Below are positions 58,857-64,000 of a stretch of 64,000 nt of DNA, one piece after another. The notes under the pieces were generated by a model, which saw only the letters and a program-made list of their open reading frames with translations, was not told the origin of the DNA and ran no database searches. Made by a program: the position numbers and the translations under genes. Numbering within the stretch: position 1 is the stretch's first letter; every line of letters begins with the position of its first letter. This stretch comes from Rallus limicola (Eukaryota; Chordata; Aves; Gruiformes; Rallidae): contig JAKCOZ010000012.1 in NCBI GenBank assembly GCA_022605955.1, positions 28,543,956 to 28,607,955 of the forward strand. The letters are read 5' to 3'.

Positions 58857-61800
58857 GTGAGTACTGGATGTCATCTTTCTGCTGAAAGTGCAAAAGAGAG
58901 AAAAGAGCCACCTTTTACTCTTTTGTCTCCCAAAGTAAGTTTTTGCTTCAAGAAAGGTAGCTCAGATTCTGCTGTCAGGCTTAGTAGTGTAGTCTCCACT
59001 TACTCTCTCTAATTTTGCCAGATAGAAGCCTCAGTGGGGGAAAAAAAGAACCCAAAAGAAAATCTTAAAGAGAAGATGTTAATGGAAGAAAACATTTTCA
59101 TGTATAATTTGAGAATTACAAATAATCCTTAATATTTTACTTCTGCAGCTTTTTACTTTCCTACCACTCATGAAAGTGCAGGTCAGCTTACAGGCCTAAG
59201 ATCACAAAATTATGTCAAATGGGTGGGCTCAAAAGCACAGACCAGGTACTTGTTCAGGTTAATTTTTGTTAAGTTGGTCTCATGTTTTCGTGATTATTCA
59301 TGTGCAGTGTGGTTCATCAGGTCTGCCTCTTCATATACCAAGAAAACAGTAAACATTTGGCTGCCAGCAGTCACCAATAGCTGTAAGGCAATATACGTAT
59401 TTATTTTTGTCTCAGATTTACAACAAAGACTTAGACTGTTTCCTGAGGTAAGCAACCTCAGTCCTTTCTTCTACCTTCCTCTAAACAGGTTGGACATATT
59501 CAGTAAAAGGTACTTGTTACATTATGTGATGTAGTGGACATCTGGAAAAGAGACTAGAGTAAAATCTGGAGGGTTGGGAGTACTGCAGTGTGTCATGCCA
59601 CATGGTAAAACTAGCACTTGCTCTGTGCATGGTAGTCGAACCACAGCTGCCTTTAGATCAGTCTGTTTATAGCTATTCGGAAATGGCCATGAGGTAAGAA
59701 TAGGACTCTGGGGTTTTTCTGTTCATACCAATTCCTCAGCTTGTGTTGACATCTGTTACATTCTCTCTAATTAAAAATCAAAGGAAGTACCGTAAATCAG
59801 GGCAGTGTACAGCAAGATTTTTACCTCAGGTTGTCAGTGGAAGTAAGCCAAAGCCAAATCCTGAGCTGAAATACTTGTATACTGAATTTTAGAGGAGGGT
59901 TAGAAATAAAAGCGTATGTCTAATTCAGAGTCTGTTCTTGAAGGGGCTTTGAGTGCCCAACAGGGGCACTTCCACAGGCTTCAAAATCAGTCACATCAGA
60001 TGCAGACTGAGTTTCAGTAAGTACCCTTCACATTCATGGATGAGGTTCTACTTTTCAGTAGGTATTTATAGTGCTTGGCATGGTGGTTCAGATCTGTGAC
60101 TGAATTTCCTAAACACTAATCCCACTGGGAATGGTATGTAAAAATTTTCACAGCATTAATATTTATTTCATCAAGAAACTATTTTATCAGTATGTTTTGG
60201 TGAACAACTTCTCATTCTTGTGGCTTTGAAAAGGCACACTGTGACACTTTGGGAAGCAAGCAAACCTGTTTGCACAGCTGAGCAGCACTCTCAGCACTGT
60301 ATTATTAAATTCAGTGTCACAGTCCCTGATATTCCAATCCACCTGTTTTGAACACAAGTGTGACACTATTTTATTATAAAATATATTGACAGATTTAATT
60401 TAGAAACATATGCATACAGAAATGACAAGATTACAGTAATCTGAACAGAATACAAAAGCTCCTGAATACTTCCTGTGACAGATTGTAATACATGTGAGTG
60501 TCGTTTCCAGTACTAAAGTCAAATGTCTCTGTTTCGAAATTATCTTGGCCAAAAGGAAGGGCCTTGCAGCTCCTTTCTGATGTGAACAACATTTTATGGA
60601 CATCAGAGGAGGAATGGGAACTGGGTACCAAGTTAAGCCACTCTTTTGAACATAATTTTGTAACTTTTCAGCAATGAAGTCTATGCCTTAGCATTTCTGG
60701 GTACTGTAGTAATTAAAGGAAGTTTTCCTTTTGAACATGTGCCATTTAAAAGAAAAGGATTTAAGTATTCCAGGTCTGCTTACTGGTCTGCACTTCCAAT
60801 TGCAAACACATGTGTTCTCCTTGCTGTGCTTCGTATGAAGATACAGAAAATACAATCTGTTCTGTACAGCGTGTTGCTTTGGTTTATAAACACCTTTCAG
60901 CTCTATTTGCTGGGAAGCCTGCAAAGGCACTTACAGACTTTCTATCAGAAGCACAGAGTGTGAGTACATGACACCAAGTCACAGTACACTGTGCTGGATA
61001 CACAGCGAAACATACAGTGAAGGCTGGTTGAAGCCGACAGACATGCCTTCAAAAGTCTGCCCAATTTATCTACTTTTTTTCTCACTGTGGTTTTATGTTG
61101 CCTATTTAGGATATACTGGTTTTCTTATAAGTTCAGCAGCCTTAGTTTTCTCACTAACATTAAAAGGGTTGCTTTTCAAATGTTAAATAAGAAGGGCACC
61201 TGAAGGTATTGCTTCCATTGATGCATTTTGTTCAATTTATGGAAAACTAAAACATGCTAGGCAGGTTTCTATGCTCATTTACACACACACACACACACAC
61301 CCCCCTAAATTCAGTGACGTTTCATGAATGAAAAGGAAAATTTGTCCCAGAAACTGAAAGCATATCATTGCAGGTTAGCATATATTCAGACTTGTTCAGT
61401 TGGCTTTTCCTAACTACTTAACCTTTGTTGTTCTTCTAAGACAGTTTGTAGGTGAATATTCTAAAGAAAGGATGACATTGACAGGAATATTTAAACTATA
61501 TATTTTGCTGTTGGAATGCAACAGGAAAAGTGATCAGCCTCTGACTGAAGGCAACCAGGAACACTGTATTTCTTTAACCTTCACGAGCACTTTGTAAATC
61601 CCATGTACTTGGTGCTGATTCTGCACGTGTATTGACTTTCTGCATAGTCTTTTTCAGGTGATTGATAGTGTATTAACCATCTGTTGCCAGTCAGCTCCAT
61701 TGATGTGGTAGAAACAGAGACTGTATGTGGAAGGAGGGGTATTGTATACCCTATTTTAGGCATCTAAGTCAGTCCCTGAATTAGGAGATGGAGCTCTGTG

Positions 61801-64000
61801 GACTTGCTGCAAATGAAAGTGAGTGCAGTGTCAGTGCCCGTAAGCAAATGGCCAACCTACAGCCTGACTGAAATGACCACACTGTGTTCTGGAATAGCTA
61901 AAGAAGCTGTTCTGCCTTCGTGGCAGTCACTGGCATAAGATTGCGAAGGATGGGGTTTGGCTATGTGTAGCAAGATTTAGGGGGAAAACATTAGAGCCCT
62001 ACAAGAGTTTCTTTTGCAACAAGTTTTAATTAAATGCTGCTTGTTTTGTAGTCTTTCTCTGTTACACATTACACAACACTCAAAACCATTGTTATTTCCA
62101 TCCTGTTTCCCTCAAATTGTGTGAAGTGATTTCTTTTGTGATTGTGCTCCCCATCCCGTTGGTGAGGCACAATCTGGTCTTCATTTAGATGTTTTTTTAA
62201 GTTTAACACTTTGCAGCTTGTTTTGAAATAACATCACAAAGCCCCTCTGACAGTACTTACGTTTTCTGTGTAAATTAGCCTGAGTTTACATGCGCGAGTT
62301 CCATCATCAGCTCATGCTGAAAGAACAGAGTCTGTCTGCAGTGATCAGCTCTGAGCTCAGGGCTTTATGCAATCAGGTCTTGAAAACCTTTGTGACAGTT
62401 CAGAGGGCCTGGGAGCAGTTCTGGTGGTCTCATCAGGTAGGGAACAGGCATCATGAGGACAGCAGGTGTTGTGTGGTCAGCACTAGGTGATGCAGTTTCA
62501 CAGCGTGTGGTGCATGCTCAGGAACAAAGAACAATTCCTGGCAGGTTGAGAAGGGTGCTGCGTGGAACTTTGTTTGCACCTGATGCCTGTACTTCCTCCT
62601 GGTCAGATCGTGTGTAAATACAGAGTGTGAGAAAACAGTGCTGCACTTCTGTGGTAGGAACTGGTAATATTTATCTCCATTTTATAGATCAAACAGCTTG
62701 GGCACAAACCAGCGGAAAGCCAAGGGTTAGTTTATTTAGGGTCAGTGTGTGCATTGACCCTGAGAGTTTAGCTGTATTCTGTGGCAAACCCCAGGCAAAG
62801 AACTATTTGATTCTTTTCCCCCACTGAAGAAGAGGAAGCTCCTGACCTTCGAAGGTAACTCTGTCAAGATCTACCAGCCAGCATGACCCAAGTGACGCAG
62901 GGAGGATGGTTTTACCTTCTAAATACACTGCTGCTCTGAGGTGAAAGAGGCTATGCATTACACTATAGAATTTAACATGGAGAGCCTCTTACACAGACAG
63001 CTGCTTGTGCTAGAGAAATCCATCTGTAAATCAGAAAAGCTTGTCTTTCATCTGGATTGCTAATGGTGATTGAGTTGGGTCTGTATACAACTGGGGGTTG
63101 TGGTGCTTTGCCTCTGCTTTCATCTTTTTCAACCAGCCAGGAAATCCAGCCGATAAAGCAATGCAGTAATCCTGTCTGAGAGCAATAAACACATGCACCA
63201 AAGTTTCCATATCCTGCCATGATAAAAGAGGTGTAGCTGCTATTGTTTGAGGATGACAGAATGCAGATTTGATCACCCTGTTGGAGTCAGTCTCTGGAGG
63301 TAGGAGCATAGAAGCTCCCAAAGTGTTTGAAAACAGGTGGTATGTATTTTAGTGATAACCAGTATATATGAAATGGTCTAGATGTTGCAAGGCTTGGTTT
63401 GCATGGGCTGGAAATTTAGCTACACTTGATGTCATGCTGAGAGGAACATGGTTTTGGTTCAGTGTAGCTCATAACCTTACACCACCTGCGCAATGGAAAG
63501 ATGTCCTGTGCCAGGTCATTTTTAATTACTGGATATCCTGAAAGGAGCAGACACAATTCACATGGTCAGTGTTAATAATTTTGGCAATTGCTCCTGGTTG
63601 ATGAAATAATACAATTATTTGCAATTAAAACATCAAAGAAGTAATTTCTCAGGCAGATTACCAATGGAATATTTACTTATGTCTTAAGGATAGAGACTAG
63701 TAGTTCCAGACACTAAAAGGAATTAACTTCAGTATCAGCTGAATTAAATCCAGATATCTCAAAGGACACACACCTTTAAACCAGCAACTGGCTGTCTAGT
63801 AAATGGGAAATGTTAAAGGTTGATGTGTTCTAAAGAGATGTTGATGTCGTTTTGAAATCTAGTAGTTCTTCATTTTAATACAGTGAAGTTCCCGTTGGCA
63901 TGAGCATTTCCCTTCAAGGTTAGTAACCCAGAAGTGCCACTGCAAGACTGGACTGTCATTTTTAGTTTCAAAGTGAATGAAATAAAAAAGCTAAAGATTG
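58857..64000 (+). other. WWTR1 intron 2, partial; no further gene recognised
   Basis: It begins with the donor GTGAGT at 58857 and runs past the window end. No WWTR1 exon 3 sequence (the glutamine-rich stretch after the WW linker) was found. No transposon family could be named here. Apart from the (AC)n run near 61281 I see nothing specific. Confidence 0.85.
61281..61306. repeat. Microsatellite (AC)10 followed by a C run
   Basis: Ten perfect AC units run directly into five further C residues, in WWTR1 intron 2. A likely polymorphic marker. Confidence 0.92.

Noticed and set aside
1..64000. CRISPR arrays, operons, bacterial-type systems, tRNA and rRNA genes
   Set aside because: None seen. The DNA is vertebrate nuclear, and no cloverleaf or ribosomal sequence was recognised by eye.

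Overview
The window is nuclear DNA from a bird, most likely a neoavian species. It carries many CR1 non-LTR retrotransposon 3' ends in both orientations and long terminal repeats (LTRs) of endogenous retrovirus families that I recognise from bird genomes. The two genes found have vertebrate GT-AG exon structure and CpG-island promoters. The species cannot be told from the sequence alone.

Two protein-coding genes are secure, both on the + strand. COMMD2 (start codon 8772, stop 11643-11645, five exons, 200 residues) is complete. It encodes a COMM-domain subunit of the Commander endosomal recycling complex. WWTR1 (TAZ), the Hippo-pathway transcriptional coactivator, is partial. Coding exon 1 (20780-21171) and exon 2 (58720-58856) are present, separated by a 37.5 kb first intron. 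The rest of the gene lies beyond the right edge. The neighbour order matches the vertebrate COMMD2-WWTR1 locus (human 3q25).

Layout. At 1-3.7 kb there is no coding sequence. At 3.7-4.7 kb a CpG island holds a good minus-strand splice donor; by synteny it is probably the promoter and untranslated first exon of RNF13, running leftwards. At 4.86-5.72 kb there is a minus-strand LTR. At 5.7-7.9 kb nothing was recognised. At 7.93-8.35 kb a truncated LTR abuts the COMMD2 CpG-island promoter (8.44-9.44 kb), which has a full CRE palindrome. COMMD2 follows. At 12.05-19.9 kb there is intergenic DNA without a recognisable gene. At 19.9-21.85 kb lies the WWTR1 CpG island with exon 1. At 21.2-58.7 kb is WWTR1 intron 1, with seven recognised CR1 fragments, two LTRs and one unidentified exon-like reading frame on the minus strand. 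At 58.9-64 kb is the start of WWTR1 intron 2.

The most open item is the exon-like block at 55815-56094 on the minus strand: an uninterrupted frame with good splice sites that I could not assign to a family. A second open point is the apparent absence of ANKUB1, which in mammals lies between RNF13 and COMMD2, from the roughly 4 kb available here. I found no evidence of a wholly new biological system. Most of the window is ordinary intronic and intergenic DNA.
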